A DNA stretch of 64,000 bases from an uncultured Clostridia bacterium (GCA_938046095.1 CALIXS010000004.1:1-64000); one strand, 5' to 3'. Shown: positions 31,840 to 41,100, counted from the stretch's first letter. The notes: generated from the letters alone by a model not told the origin. Program-made: numbers and translations.

Positions 31840-33501
31840 ATGGCATTTGACGGTATCGTAACGAGAGCGGAGGTAAGCGAGCTTAGAGCCGCACTTCTTC
31901 TCGGCAAAATAGATAAGGTATACCAGCCCTCGAAAGAGACGCTCGTTTTTACGGTACACACGAGAAGGGGAAACAAAAAGCTTTTCGCCTCCGCGTCGAG
32001 CTTTGACTCAAGGGTTCACCTGATAGAAAATACGCCGTCAAATCCCACTGTTCCGTTCGCCTTCTGCATGCTTTTGCGCAAACACCTGAGCGGAGGCAGG
32101 ATCGTGTCTGTCGAACAGCACGGCGCCGAGCGCATCATCGAAATATCGCTCGAAACTCTCAGCGAACTCGGATTTGTCGAATCGAAGAAGCTTATCTTCG
32201 AAATAATGGGCAGGCACAGCAATATAATACTCGTCGACATATCGAAAAATACAGTCATCGACAGCATCAAAAGAGTCTCGATAGATACGAGCCGCGTGAG
32301 GCAGATCTTACCCGGCAAAACGTACGAATACCCTCCCGAGCAGGACAAGATCCCGTTCGACGTCATATCGCAGGATCAGCTTTACGCTCTGCCGGACGAC
32401 CCTAAAGCCGTGCTCTCGGCTATAGGCGGCATCTCGCCCGCCTTTGCGGCGGAGCTCGCCGTCCGCGGCGACAGATATGCGTACCTTCATTCGGCGGATG
32501 AAGCCGCCCGCTCGCTCTCGTTTATCCCTCATATCTACTATAACGGCGACAAAGCCGCGGAATACCATATTGCCGATCTGTCGGAGTTTGAACTGTCGTG
32601 CGAACGCAGAGATTTCCCGAGCTTAAGTGCCTGCATAGATGTTTTTTTTGAAGGCAGGCGTCAGACGAACAGAATGAGACAAAGTTCACACCAGCTCACG
32701 CGAACGGTAAAAGCGCTGCTCGATAAGGCATATCTGAAAAAACAACGCCTCTCCGACGATATCCTCGAAGCGGAAGACTCCGAATATCTGAGACTTTACG
32801 GCGAGCTTCTCACCGCGAGCATCCACAGCATCGAACAGGGAGCCGACCGTACATGTGTCACAAATTATTACGACGGATCGCTGATAACGATACCTCTCGA
32901 CCCGCGTTTTTCACCTGCACGCAACGCTCAGCTTTATTACAAACGCTACGGCAAGGCGAAGACTGCCGCAAAGGAAAAAAACATACAGCTTGACAAAACG
33001 CAAAGCGACATCGATTACCTCGAATCCGTGATGACGTTCCTCGAGAACATAGACCGCCCCGAGGACGTCGAAATGATCCGGCGTGAGCTTGTCGATGAAG
33101 GATATCTCAGAAAAAGAAAGACTAAATACAAAGAGCGCCGCTTCAAAGCGGCGCCCGCCAGGTACGTATCTCCGTCCGGATTCGATGTCCTTGTCGGACG
33201 CAACAACCGCGAAAACGATGAACTCACGCTCAAAATCGCGGATCGGCGGGACATCTGGCTTCATACAAAGGACATCCCGGGTTCGCACGTCATACTGCGT
33301 ACCGGAGGGCGCGACTTTACAGCCGACGATATTTACTACGCCGCCGGCCTTGCCGCGTGGAACAGCAAAGCAAGAGCCTCATCAAATGTCCCGGTCGACT
33401 GGGTAAGCGTCAGACGTGTCAAGAAGCCGTCCGGCGCCAAGCCGGGCATGGTGATCTTTACCGGAAACAAAACGGTATACGTCGACCCGCACGAAAAATA
33501 G
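31840..33501 (+). CDS. rqcH: Rqc2-like NFACT ribosome quality control protein
   Basis: RqcH binds stalled 50S-peptidyl-tRNA complexes and directs C-terminal alanine tailing. This 553-residue protein has the NFACT-N domain (MAFDGIVTRAEVSELRAALL, then GKIDKVYQPSKETLVFTVHT), two helix-hairpin-helix and coiled-coil middle parts, and the NFACT-R domain (FDVLVGRNNRENDELTLKIA, then DIWLHTKDIPGSHVILRTGG). The same proteins have been called fibronectin-binding FbpA. It is a single-gene unit with its own promoter, convergent with relQ. A short repeat of its 3' end (GACCCGC-CGAAAAAT) recurs 58 bp downstream. Confidence 0.95.
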   Translation: MAFDGIVTRAEVSELRAALLLGKIDKVYQPSKETLVFTVHTRRGNKKLFASASSFDSRVHLIENTPSNPTVPFAFCMLLRKHLSGGRIVSVEQHGAERIIEISLETLSELGFVESKKLIFEIMGRHSNIILVDISKNTVIDSIKRVSIDTSRVRQILPGKTYEYPPEQDKIPFDVISQDQLYALPDDPKAVLSAIGGISPAFAAELAVRGDRYAYLHSADEAARSLSFIPHIYYNGDKAAEYHIADLSEFELSCERRDFPSLSACIDVFFEGRRQTNRMRQSSHQLTRTVKALLDKAYLKKQRLSDDILEAEDSEYLRLYGELLTASIHSIEQGADRTCVTNYYDGSLITIPLDPRFSPARNAQLYYKRYGKAKTAAKEKNIQLDKTQSDIDYLESVMTFLENIDRPEDVEMIRRELVDEGYLRKRKTKYKERRFKAAPARYVSPSGFDVLVGRNNRENDELTLKIADRRDIWLHTKDIPGSHVILRTGGRDFTADDIYYAAGLAAWNSKARASSNVPVDWVSVRRVKKPSGAKPGMVIFTGNKTVYVDPHEK

Positions 33502-33623
33502 CTTATCGGCGCCGATCCGGAGAAAACCCGGCTTTACCGCCGACCCGCGCGAAAAATGTACCTGTGACTTAAAACCGTCATATATGGGACTCGATCATAA
33601 AGAGGCCGGATTATTTGCAATTA

Positions 33624-34298
33624 CTACTTTCTCGGTATCTTCTCCCGTATTTCCATCATCTTAAGGTCTGTCGCCGCTATTGTATCGGCACATTCCTTGA
33701 GTGCCGCCATAATCTCATCGGCATTTTCTATATCCTGCTTATACTTCATGCGGTGTTCGAGGCTCGCCCAATAATCCATCGCGACGGTCCTTATCTGAAC
33801 CTCAACGCGCATCGAAACCTTTTCGTCGGAAAAGAATATCGGCGTCTCCAATATCATATGATAGCTGCGGTATCCGTTAGGTTTAGGATTTTTGATGTAA
33901 TCCTTTACCCTGATTACCGTTATATCATCCTGGCGCGCGAGCATCCTCGCAACCTTGTATATGTCGTCTATGAACGAGCATATCACGCGTATTCCGGCTA
34001 CGTCGTTAAGATTTTTCTGTATCGACTCAAGCGAAAGCTCATCACCCTGCCGTTTGAGCTTCTTGAAAATACTGACCGTCGATTTGCGGCGCGACATTAT
34101 ATTGGTTATGGGATTCTGAAATCCTTTCAGCGACAGCTCGTCGTTCAGTATCTCTAACCTCGTCCTGACCTCACGTATAGCCGCCTCATAGCGCATCAGG
34201 AGTATATCGAGCTTATCAAGCAGCTCCATGCCCTGATCCGGATCTGCGGGCATGAAATCGGTCAGCATATCTCTTATTATTTCTTCATTTTGAGCCAT
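33624..34298 (-). CDS. Small alarmone synthetase (RelQ/YjbM type)
   Basis: A 224-residue stand-alone RelA/SpoT synthetase domain making (p)ppGpp from ATP and GDP/GTP. VSIFKKLKRQGDELSLESIQ with DVAGIRVICSFIDDIYKVA is the synthetase signature, and VKDYIKNPKPNGYRSYH the nucleotide-binding loop. VEVQIRTVAMDYWASLEHRM completes the domain. There is no hydrolase, TGS or ACT domain. It follows the alpha/beta hydrolase gene without a gap. Confidence 0.92.
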   Translation of the reverse strand: MAQNEEIIRDMLTDFMPADPDQGMELLDKLDILLMRYEAAIREVRTRLEILNDELSLKGFQNPITNIMSRRKSTVSIFKKLKRQGDELSLESIQKNLNDVAGIRVICSFIDDIYKVARMLARQDDITVIRVKDYIKNPKPNGYRSYHMILETPIFFSDEKVSMRVEVQIRTVAMDYWASLEHRMKYKQDIENADEIMAALKECADTIAATDLKMMEIREKIPRK

Positions 34299-35156
34299 TT
34301 AGCACGCCTCACCTTTCACAAAATCACGTATCGTCTCCATGACCTTCATACCGTCCGCGTCCGGACCTCCGTTGTGTATTTCGTGATAGTAACCGGGCCA
34401 TTCTATGTATGTAAACCTGTCTTTGCCTTCAAGCATTGCGGCAAGCGATCTGGATCCCTCAACCGAACATATTCTGTCATCGCTTCCGTGCATCAGAAGG
34501 AGAGGAATACCGTCCGCTCTACGGTTTGTCACGTTCCTGCACATCATGATAGAATTGCCGATATCAAAGCATTCAACGGCGCATTCAAGTGTTATATACT
34601 TGTGAACGAGCGGATCTGCAGCATATGATTTTATGATGTCGATATTACCGAGATCCATATAGCTGCATCCATCATTGATCTGAAACTCGGGGAAACGGCG
34701 TGCAAAGAACCTGAGCACCCTGTACATCGTTCCCGACACATTCCTGACAAGCTTTATCCACGGCGCCGAAACTATATACCTTGACGGAATATCGTTAAGC
34801 TCACCTCTGGCTCTGTAATCGAGGCATATGTTCCCGCCCATGCTGTGGCCGTAGAGCGTTATCGGAATACCGGGCCATTTTTCCTCCGCGTAGCGTATCA
34901 TCTCTGTAACATCGTCCAGAACGAGCGAGCGCGGTGCAGCATGTCCTCTCTTCCCCGCGGACAGCCCGTGTCCGGGCAGATCCATCGAAAGCACGGCTAT
35001 ACCTGCCGGATTCAGGATTTTTGCCAGTCTGTCATATCGCCCGGCATATTCACCTATTCCGTGGATTATACATACCACATTATCGGGATGCGGAACATCC
35101 CATATGTAGCCCGCCAGCTTAAACCCGCCGGTGTCGTAAACGAAGTTATCGTACAT
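34299..35156 (-). CDS. Alpha/beta hydrolase, lysophospholipase-like
   Basis: A 285-residue serine hydrolase of the monoglyceride-lipase/lysophospholipase group. CIIHGIGEYAGRYDRLAKIL is the oxyanion-side loop, LYGHSMGGN holds the nucleophile serine, LLMHGSDDRICSVEGS the aspartate, and PGYYHEIHNGG the histidine. There is no signal peptide, so it acts in the cytosol or at the inner membrane surface. It ends next to the relQ start, and the two probably share a transcript. The substrate is inferred only by family. Confidence 0.9.
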   Translation of the reverse strand: MYDNFVYDTGGFKLAGYIWDVPHPDNVVCIIHGIGEYAGRYDRLAKILNPAGIAVLSMDLPGHGLSAGKRGHAAPRSLVLDDVTEMIRYAEEKWPGIPITLYGHSMGGNICLDYRARGELNDIPSRYIVSAPWIKLVRNVSGTMYRVLRFFARRFPEFQINDGCSYMDLGNIDIIKSYAADPLVHKYITLECAVECFDIGNSIMMCRNVTNRRADGIPLLLMHGSDDRICSVEGSRSLAAMLEGKDRFTYIEWPGYYHEIHNGGPDADGMKVMETIRDFVKGEAC

Positions 35157-35240
35157 ACGTGGCCTCCTTACGATAAAAACATGTATTAACTAAAAACTTA
35201 CATAAAAAAACGAAATTACACCATAATTCCCGCGTTGTAT

Positions 35241-35269
35241 TTGATTTTCCCATTTGCAGGTCGTATCAT
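35241..35269 (+). promoter_or_regulatory. Promoter of the Gin-like gene
   Basis: TTGATT (35241-35246) and TATCAT (35264-35269) with a 17-bp spacer precede the small zinc-peptide gene by about 45 bp. If the gene is Gin, a sporulation sigma factor might use it instead, which I cannot decide. Confidence 0.5.
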
Positions 35270-35315
35270 TTTATTATAAACATTTGCCTGTGCAAATTCG
35301 GGGGAGGGATACGTT

Positions 35316-35429
35316 ATGAATAAAGGTTGTTCGATCTGCGGAAGAACCTGCGGCAACATCAAATTCAGGAGAGGGTTCGTCTGTGAAGAATGCATCCGCT
35401 ATATCAGACTCAATCGATACAGTCTGTGA
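35316..35429 (+). CDS. Gin-like 37-residue zinc peptide
   Basis: A short gene behind a strong GGGGGAGGG ribosome site. The peptide starts MNKGCSICGRTCGNIKFRRG and continues FVCEECIRYIR: two CxxC pairs about 18 residues apart. This spacing and the (F/I)-x-C-x-x-C pattern resemble Gin (CsfB), the anti-sigma-G zinc protein of endospore formers, but it is shorter than most. It lies alone between two minus-strand genes and is followed by a hairpin at 35530-35560. A generic zinc-ribbon peptide is the alternative. Confidence 0.6.
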   Translation: MNKGCSICGRTCGNIKFRRGFVCEECIRYIRLNRYSL

Positions 35430-35529
35430 CAATATAACCCGTAATTTACCACTTTGATCAGTAGCGGCCATCCGCGTAAGACGGTATGATATAAAGCAAT
35501 ATTACATTCACAGGCAATATAGTTTTCTG

Positions 35530-35560
35530 ACGGCGAAGACGCGAAATAAGTCTTCGCCGT
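35530..35560. terminator. Hairpin between Gin-like gene and rluD
   Basis: ACGGCGAAGAC (35530-35540) and GTCTTCGCCGT (35550-35560) form a perfect 11-bp stem; TATTTT follows on the plus strand. It touches the rluD stop, so it may also end the minus-strand operon, although no T-run is seen on that side. Confidence 0.8.
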
Positions 35561-36501
35561 TATTTTACAAACCTCCTCACCTTGTTTATTGCCCTGACGA
35601 AGTATTCCGGGCGCTTCGCCTCAAACATCATGTGCGTTCCCGTGACGGGGTGCTCGAAGCCAAGCATGCGTGCGTGCAATATCTGCCCCCCGAATTTATA
35701 TCTGTCAGGATTCGGCCCGTATACGGTATCACCGGCGACAGGATGACCCTCGTATGCCATATGTACTCGTATCTGGTGCGTTCTGCCCGTATTGAGGCGC
35801 ACCTCGATAAGACTGAAATTCCCTATTTTTTCACCGACAGTATAGTAAGTTACGGCGCGTTTACTTTCGAGTCCGTTGACCTTACGCCGCATCCTGTTCG
35901 CCGGATCCCTTCCTATCGGCATGTCCACCGTCCCGCTGCCCTCCCGGAACGCGTTATATACCAAAGCTTCATACTCCCTGTGTATATTATGGATATCAAA
36001 CTGCGCTCTGAGCCCTTCGTATCCCGTTTGCGTCTTTGCGACCGCAAGGAGACCGCTCGTGTCCCTGTCTATCCTGTGAACGATGCCCGGCCTTTCGGGG
36101 TCTCCCACCTCGCGCAGGCCGTCACCCACATGATTCAGCAAAGCGTTTACGAGTGTCCCCGAGCGTACTCCCGGCGTCGGGTGAACGATCATGCCACGCT
36201 GCTTGTTTACTATCAGAATATGGTCATCCTCGTATACTATATCGAGCTTAACATCTTCGCCGTAAAGCTTATCTTCGGGTTCCTCGTACTCTATAGTGCA
36301 GATGTCGCCCGCCTCAATCTTAAGCTTTTTGCTGACGCATAAGATCCCGTTAAGGCTCACCCCCCCTTCTTCTATAAGCCGCTGAGCGAAACTTCTCGAC
36401 ATTCCCGCATCACTATCTGACGCTATAAATTGATCAAGCCGCTTCCCTGCGGAGTCATTATTTACTTTTAGCTCTTTTTTTATCCTTTTCACGTCTCTCA
36501 C
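35560..36501 (-). CDS. rluD: RluA-family pseudouridine synthase
   Basis: A 313-residue RluD/YlyB-type enzyme. An N-terminal S4 domain (KRLDQFIASDSDAGMSRSFA) is followed by the catalytic domain with HRIDRDTSGLLAVAKTQ, which holds the active aspartate, and RLNTGRTHQIRVHMA. It converts uridine in 23S rRNA or tRNA to pseudouridine. The start is a GTG at 36501 or 36492, within the lspA end, consistent with coupling. It is the last gene of a long minus-strand cluster. Confidence 0.93.
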   Translation of the reverse strand: MRDVKRIKKELKVNNDSAGKRLDQFIASDSDAGMSRSFAQRLIEEGGVSLNGILCVSKKLKIEAGDICTIEYEEPEDKLYGEDVKLDIVYEDDHILIVNKQRGMIVHPTPGVRSGTLVNALLNHVGDGLREVGDPERPGIVHRIDRDTSGLLAVAKTQTGYEGLRAQFDIHNIHREYEALVYNAFREGSGTVDMPIGRDPANRMRRKVNGLESKRAVTYYTVGEKIGNFSLIEVRLNTGRTHQIRVHMAYEGHPVAGDTVYGPNPDRYKFGGQILHARMLGFEHPVTGTHMMFEAKRPEYFVRAINKVRRFVK

Positions 36502-36928
36502 TTACAATGGAGTACACGATTATAAGGCTGCATCCGATGACGACGCCAATATCCGCCACATTGAATACGGGAGGAAAAATACTGAAGCTGAACATATCAG
36601 TTACAGACCCGAAAACTGCTCTGTCTATCAGATTGCCCGCTCCCCCTCCTGCAACCATCGCAAGGCCTGAACAGAGGAGCTTATCTTTTTTTCTGTTTTT
36701 CCACAAAAATATCAGGGCAACAGCCACAACTGCCGTCGATACTGCCACCAACAGAAGTTGCTGTCCCCTGAATGAGCTGAATGCCGCTCCGTCGTTTCGG
36801 ACGTACGTCAAAGAGAAAAAATCACTTATCACTTTGATGCTCTGCCCTTCCGTAAGCATTGTCCTTATAGCGATCTTTGCGATCTGGTCAATGAATATTA
36901 TAGCGGCTGTCAATAAAAAATATATCAT
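36458..36928 (-). CDS. lspA: Signal peptidase II
   Basis: Lipoprotein signal peptidase, an aspartic membrane protease that removes signal peptides from lipid-modified prolipoproteins. The 156-residue protein has four membrane segments. TYVRNDGAAFSSF and GGGAGNLIDRAVFG, then FNVADIGVVIG carry the two catalytic aspartates. It lies between divIVA and rluD and overlaps the latter by 44 bp. Confidence 0.95.
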   Translation of the reverse strand: MIYFLLTAAIIFIDQIAKIAIRTMLTEGQSIKVISDFFSLTYVRNDGAAFSSFRGQQLLLVAVSTAVVAVALIFLWKNRKKDKLLCSGLAMVAGGGAGNLIDRAVFGSVTDMFSFSIFPPVFNVADIGVVIGCSLIIVYSIVSERREKDKKRAKSK

Positions 36929-36947
36929 ACTTAATTTCCGGTCGGAA

Positions 36948-37697
36948 TTATTTCTTCGCGGATGCGCTTGATTTTGCGTTTTCGACCATTTTATCTATGT
37001 CGCCGCGATTTATCGTTACAGTCTCTTTAGGCACTCCGAGCCTTGTACCTACATGCTCAGGTATGGCTGCATCCGCCGGCTCATCAGCACCGTTCACGGC
37101 TTCTTCTATATCGTCGAACGAGGCGATTCTCGCCGCTTCAGAAGATTCCGCCGATGCAGATACGGACGATATGCCGTCAACTGCCTCCTCGTCGGGTATC
37201 TGCTCGTCCATTGATGACGGCATAAAGAATTCCCTTTCGAGATCTGACAGAATATCGGATCCCTTATCATCGAGATGAGCGATCTCGTCGAGGAGGAGCT
37301 GTTTGTAACGCGAACGGTAATAAGATACCCTGTCTCTCAGGTCGATACCCTCTCCGCTGTATCTCGAAACGGAATCCTTGGCATCCTTGACTATCATCTC
37401 GGCGTCGAGCCTGGCATTCCTTATTATAATGTCGGCGCGCTTCTCCGCACTTTCGGATATGTCCTTCATAAGCTTTTTCGCGGAATCCAAAGTGTTCATT
37501 ACCGAAACCTGAGATTTTTTGTGCTGTTCGTTCTCGGTACGCAGCTCCTCGTTTTCCCGTTGGAGTTTGTCATAGTCAGCTTGGAGCTTTTCGAGATCTT
37601 CTATTATCAGATCAAGAAAATCGTCAACCTCCTCCGCGTTATATCCCCTGATCGCCCTCGAAAATTGCTTTTCCTCTATTTCAGACGGTTTGATCAT
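36948..37697 (-). CDS. divIVA: DivIVA cell-division/pole protein
   Basis: A 249-residue DivIVA: the lipid-binding N-terminus MIKPSEIEEKQFSRAIRGYN with AEEVDDFLDLIIEDLEK, then long coiled coils and an acidic low-complexity C-terminal part. DivIVA binds negatively curved membrane and organises division or pole components. The sepF-yggT-divIVA order is a standard division-linked cluster in Gram-positives. Confidence 0.93.
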   Translation of the reverse strand: MIKPSEIEEKQFSRAIRGYNAEEVDDFLDLIIEDLEKLQADYDKLQRENEELRTENEQHKKSQVSVMNTLDSAKKLMKDISESAEKRADIIIRNARLDAEMIVKDAKDSVSRYSGEGIDLRDRVSYYRSRYKQLLLDEIAHLDDKGSDILSDLEREFFMPSSMDEQIPDEEAVDGISSVSASAESSEAARIASFDDIEEAVNGADEPADAAIPEHVGTRLGVPKETVTINRGDIDKMVENAKSSASAKK

Positions 37698-37709
37698 GAG
37701 TATTCCTCC

Positions 37710-38003
37710 TTATAATGATATCAAAATTGTGCCTATGACCCTTGTTACGAGCTCTATGAGAATAATGGCTACCATCGACGAAAAATCAAACATCCCCGTA
37801 TTAAAGAACCGTTGCATGAAATTACGACACGGCACGACAAACGGATCGGTTATCCTTGTCAGAAGCTCGTATATCCTTGCGATGCCGGGGCCCACGCTGT
37901 TATATGACATCGCCATAAACCAGCTCATCAGCGCCTTGATGCATATCGCCGCCGTAATGATATCACCCAGCCTTACGACCGCGTATGCCAGAAGTCGTGT
38001 CAA
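37710..38003 (-). CDS. YggT-family membrane protein
   Basis: 97 residues starting at a TTG at 38003 behind GGAGG, just after the sepF stop. It has two membrane segments with the YggT pattern (ALMSWFMAMSYNSVGPGIAR, then ITDPFVVPCRNFMQRF). Upstream in-frame sequence to 38114 overlaps sepF and is discarded. The function in the family is unclear; it always neighbours sepF and divIVA and may help septum or membrane processes. Confidence 0.88.
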   Translation of the reverse strand: MTRLLAYAVVRLGDIITAAICIKALMSWFMAMSYNSVGPGIARIYELLTRITDPFVVPCRNFMQRFFNTGMFDFSSMVAIILIELVTRVIGTILISL

Positions 38004-38007
38004 GGCT

Positions 38008-38544
38008 CTACCTCCAAGGGCTCTTCTCTTCCGGCGACTGCTGTGAAGTCTGTGTCGACTGCTGAGCCGATACCGCCACGTTCTCCGGTGTGAAAATGAA
38101 GATGTTGTTCGCAATCTTCTGCACGTTGCCGCTCAACGCATATGTAGCTCCGCTGAGGAAGTCGAATATTTTACGCGCCGTCTCCGTCTCGAGCTTTTCG
38201 AGATTGATTATAACCGGCTTGCGCGCCTTAAGGCTGTCGACGAGCTTAGGACACTCGTCAAGACCCTTAGGTTCAATAAGGATTAGTTTGAGTGAATTTG
38301 TGTTAGTCACTGAAAACCTCTTTTCTGACGACGTCGGCCTGCTGTAAGAGACCTGCTTCTTTTCAGGTCTGAAATGATCGCGGTCATCGCTGTATGACGA
38401 TACCGACGGCATGACCTTCGTCTTCCTCTCCGAATCGCGTGCGATCTTCCTTTTTGCTTCGGCGATTTCTTCTTCCGTTACGATTTCGTCATCGTCGACC
38501 TCTTCTATACCGATAACTTTTTTTAATGAGTCTGTAAATCCCAT
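38008..38544 (-). CDS. sepF: SepF cell-division protein
   Basis: A 178-residue SepF: an amphipathic membrane-binding N-terminus (MGFTDSLKKVIGIEE), a charged linker, and the conserved core VIINLEKLETETARKIFDFL with SGATYALSGNVQKIANNIF. SepF anchors FtsZ filaments to the membrane and shapes the septum. The glutamine/serine-rich tail is dispensable in relatives. It lies between yggS and yggT. Confidence 0.95.
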   Translation of the reverse strand: MGFTDSLKKVIGIEEVDDDEIVTEEEIAEAKRKIARDSERKTKVMPSVSSYSDDRDHFRPEKKQVSYSRPTSSEKRFSVTNTNSLKLILIEPKGLDECPKLVDSLKARKPVIINLEKLETETARKIFDFLSGATYALSGNVQKIANNIFIFTPENVAVSAQQSTQTSQQSPEEKSPWR

Positions 38545-38564
38545 TTTGTCCTCCCGAGTTATGT

Positions 38565-39248
38565 TTACTTCTCTTCCTTGCGATAATTTCTGTTTCCGAA
38601 TATCGACGTACCGATGCGGACGGCTGTTGAGCCCTCCTCGATCGCCGTTTCAAAATCATGACTCATGCCCATGGACAACACGCTGAATTCCTCGTGCCTG
38701 TCGTATATCTCTTTTGCCATATTGAAACAACCGCGTATATCGTTGCTGTCGTCGGCATACGGGGCAATACACATTATGCCCCTGATGCGTACGTTCGGGC
38801 ATTGCTCCATGATATCCGCTATGAGTTGCTCTGCTTCCTCCGGCGATACTCCGAATTTGGATTCCTCGTGCGCCGTGTTGACCTGGACGAGAATATCCAT
38901 AATTCTGCCATGCTGTCCTGCACGTCGGCTTATCTCCTGAGCAAGATGCAGTGAATCGACGGAATGTATCATTGCCGCCTTTTCGATTATATACTTTACC
39001 TTATTTGTCTGCAAGTGACCTATCAGGTGCCACCTCACGGGCTTGACACGGTCGTATTTGTCAAGTATCTCCTGGACCTTATTCTCTCCGATGTCGGTGA
39101 TACCGGCATCTATCGCCTCATTTATCTCTTCCGGCGTATGCAGTTTTGTCACGGCTATAAGCACTACATCATCAGGATTCCTGCCGTTTTTTGCCGCAGC
39201 CTGCGCGATGCGCCTTCTCATCTCTTCAATATTATCTCTGATTGACAT
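38565..39248 (-). CDS. YggS-family PLP homeostasis protein
   Basis: A 227-residue PLP-binding protein. VVLIAVTKLHTPEEINEAID holds the Schiff-base lysine, and RWHLIGHLQTNKVKYI plus LSMGMSHDFETAIEEGSTAV with RIGTSIFG are family signatures. It balances free vitamin B6 and amino-acid pools and has no known enzyme activity. It heads the sepF-yggT-divIVA series. Confidence 0.95.
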   Translation of the reverse strand: MSIRDNIEEMRRRIAQAAAKNGRNPDDVVLIAVTKLHTPEEINEAIDAGITDIGENKVQEILDKYDRVKPVRWHLIGHLQTNKVKYIIEKAAMIHSVDSLHLAQEISRRAGQHGRIMDILVQVNTAHEESKFGVSPEEAEQLIADIMEQCPNVRIRGIMCIAPYADDSNDIRGCFNMAKEIYDRHEEFSVLSMGMSHDFETAIEEGSTAVRIGTSIFGNRNYRKEEK

Positions 39249-39262
39249 ATCCTCGCCTTCTT

Positions 39263-40354
39263 TCAGGCTGACGCCACCGTATCGTCCGACACGCTGCTCC
39301 CGTCCGCTTTGCCTCCGTCACCTTCGGCTGCATCGCCGCCCGCATCCGTTTTTTTGTCAGGATCCTTGAGCACATCGTCAAAAGGATCTACGGTACGAAC
39401 TCTCGTACCGTCCGAATCATAGAAATACGAGTCGGATACGGCGACGGTCGTGCCGTCGTCAGCCAATATATGAACAGGCACGAAATCATGTTTACCTTTT
39501 TTGTTCTTTATATAAACGCCTGCGATGCCGTCATGCTCGATTATGCTTTTTTTCTCGAGAAGAAGTCCGTGCACGCTCGTCGTTATTATCCTGACGTTTG
39601 TCGACCTCAGGTGCGTCATGCCGTCAAACCATTTGTCACAGCTCATTATAAGCTTTACCTTATCACCGCTTACTTCTGATGATTCCACCGTCATCTCCAG
39701 AGTATCGCTGTCAACCTCGGCCATGTTCATGCTCTGTGACGGATCGACTATGAGATCGATCGTACGTCCCGCCTCATACCTCTCGGCGTGATCATTCGGC
39801 ACGAATGCGACGAGGTACCATTTACCGCTGCTGACGATCTTAAATACGGGGTATTCTATGTATACCTGTTCGGGTATTTCCAGGACAGCGTCCGCAGGAA
39901 TAGCCGAAAAATAATCATATCCCTTTTCGGACATGGTATCAGGTGTGAGCTCCGCCTCCAACCCGTCCACATAATATGAAACGATTCCTCCGGATTGGGC
40001 GTAATAGCCGGAGACTGCCGTAATATTACTTCCGAGCCTGTCTCTGACCGCAGTCATCGCCTCGGATACCTCCGGAACGACGCCGCCCTCTGTCTGTACG
40101 GCCGGATCTCCTATCCTGATAAGCCGTCCTTCCGGAGCCAGGCGTGTCACACTGCCGCTCACCATTGCGGCGTAAACGTGTTCATCCCTGACAAAACAGC
40201 CGACAGTATCATCGTATATCGAAAGCTCACCGTATTCCGCCACATATGTCACATTCAGCAGACCCGTCACCTTGGGCACCACATATATTATGACGTACAG
40301 CGTTACAAGCGCCGCGAAAAATACGAATATCCCCTTGTTTTTAAGCCTGCTCAT
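39263..40354 (-). CDS. HlyD-like membrane-anchored protein
   Basis: 363 residues with one N-terminal membrane segment (~8-32) after a short positive start, then an extracytoplasmic part with repeated beta-strand stretches (SGSVTRLAPEGRLIRIGDPA). An acidic alanine/glycine-rich tail follows. The arrangement resembles HlyD-family adaptor proteins found beside sepF in clostridia, but no outer partner exists in a Gram-positive and its role is not known. Confidence 0.7.
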   Translation of the reverse strand: MSRLKNKGIFVFFAALVTLYVIIYVVPKVTGLLNVTYVAEYGELSIYDDTVGCFVRDEHVYAAMVSGSVTRLAPEGRLIRIGDPAVQTEGGVVPEVSEAMTAVRDRLGSNITAVSGYYAQSGGIVSYYVDGLEAELTPDTMSEKGYDYFSAIPADAVLEIPEQVYIEYPVFKIVSSGKWYLVAFVPNDHAERYEAGRTIDLIVDPSQSMNMAEVDSDTLEMTVESSEVSGDKVKLIMSCDKWFDGMTHLRSTNVRIITTSVHGLLLEKKSIIEHDGIAGVYIKNKKGKHDFVPVHILADDGTTVAVSDSYFYDSDGTRVRTVDPFDDVLKDPDKKTDAGGDAAEGDGGKADGSSVSDDTVASA

Positions 40355-40368
40355 ACGTTTATTTTACA

Positions 40369-41100
40369 TCATCCGGTGTACTTTTCCAATACCTTGAGTT
40401 CATCTTTTGACAACTCTCCGTGGTTCTTCACATACTCATCAAAAAGGTCGGGTCTGCGCTCTTTGGTCAACACGAGCGACTGCTCAAACCTCCACAGCGC
40501 TATCGCTTTGTGGTTACCCGAAAGGAGAATCTCAGGCACATCAAATCCGCCGTACGACCTCGGCTGAGTGTACTGATGATACTCGAGAAGTCCCGAATAG
40601 ACCGATTCGTCAAGAGCGGACGCCTCTCCCGACAGCACGCCCGGTATCATGCGCGCCACAACGTCGATGAGCACCATCGCCGCAAGCTCACCGCCTGTCA
40701 GGATGTAGTCTCCGATCGACACCTCTTCCATGTTCCATTCGTCTATGACCCTCTGATCGAGTCCTTCGTAATGGCCGCAGAACAAAGTAATCTCGTCCTC
40801 TGAAGCGAGCTCCGCGGCAAGCTTCATGCCGAGCAGCTTTCCACGCGGCGAAAGGTAGATATTTCTCGTCCCTTCAGCGCCCGCCGCTTTAAGCGCATCA
40901 AACGCCGGCTGCGGCATGAGAACCATTCCCTGCCCGCCGCCAAAAGGGTAATCATCTGTTTTATTGTGCCTGTCCGCGCTGAAATCGCGTATATTTATTA
41001 TATTAAAGCTTATGATGCCTGCCGCGTCCGCCCTGCCGAGAATGCTCTCCCTGAGAGACGAAAACATCTCGGGAAAAAGCGTAAGTATATTGATCTTCAT
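40369..41100 (-). CDS. trmD: tRNA (guanine37-N1)-methyltransferase
   Basis: TrmD methylates G37 next to the anticodon and prevents +1 frameshifting. The 243-residue protein has MKINILTLFPEMFSSLRESI, PFGGGQGMVLMPQP, LFCGHYEGLDQRVIDEW and SIGDYILTGGELAAMVLID, the knotted SPOUT fold signatures. It overlaps rimM by 4 bp. In many Firmicutes rplS follows; here an HlyD-like gene follows instead. Confidence 0.97.
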   Translation of the reverse strand: MKINILTLFPEMFSSLRESILGRADAAGIISFNIINIRDFSADRHNKTDDYPFGGGQGMVLMPQPAFDALKAAGAEGTRNIYLSPRGKLLGMKLAAELASEDEITLFCGHYEGLDQRVIDEWNMEEVSIGDYILTGGELAAMVLIDVVARMIPGVLSGEASALDESVYSGLLEYHQYTQPRSYGGFDVPEILLSGNHKAIALWRFEQSLVLTKERRPDLFDEYVKNHGELSKDELKVLEKYTG

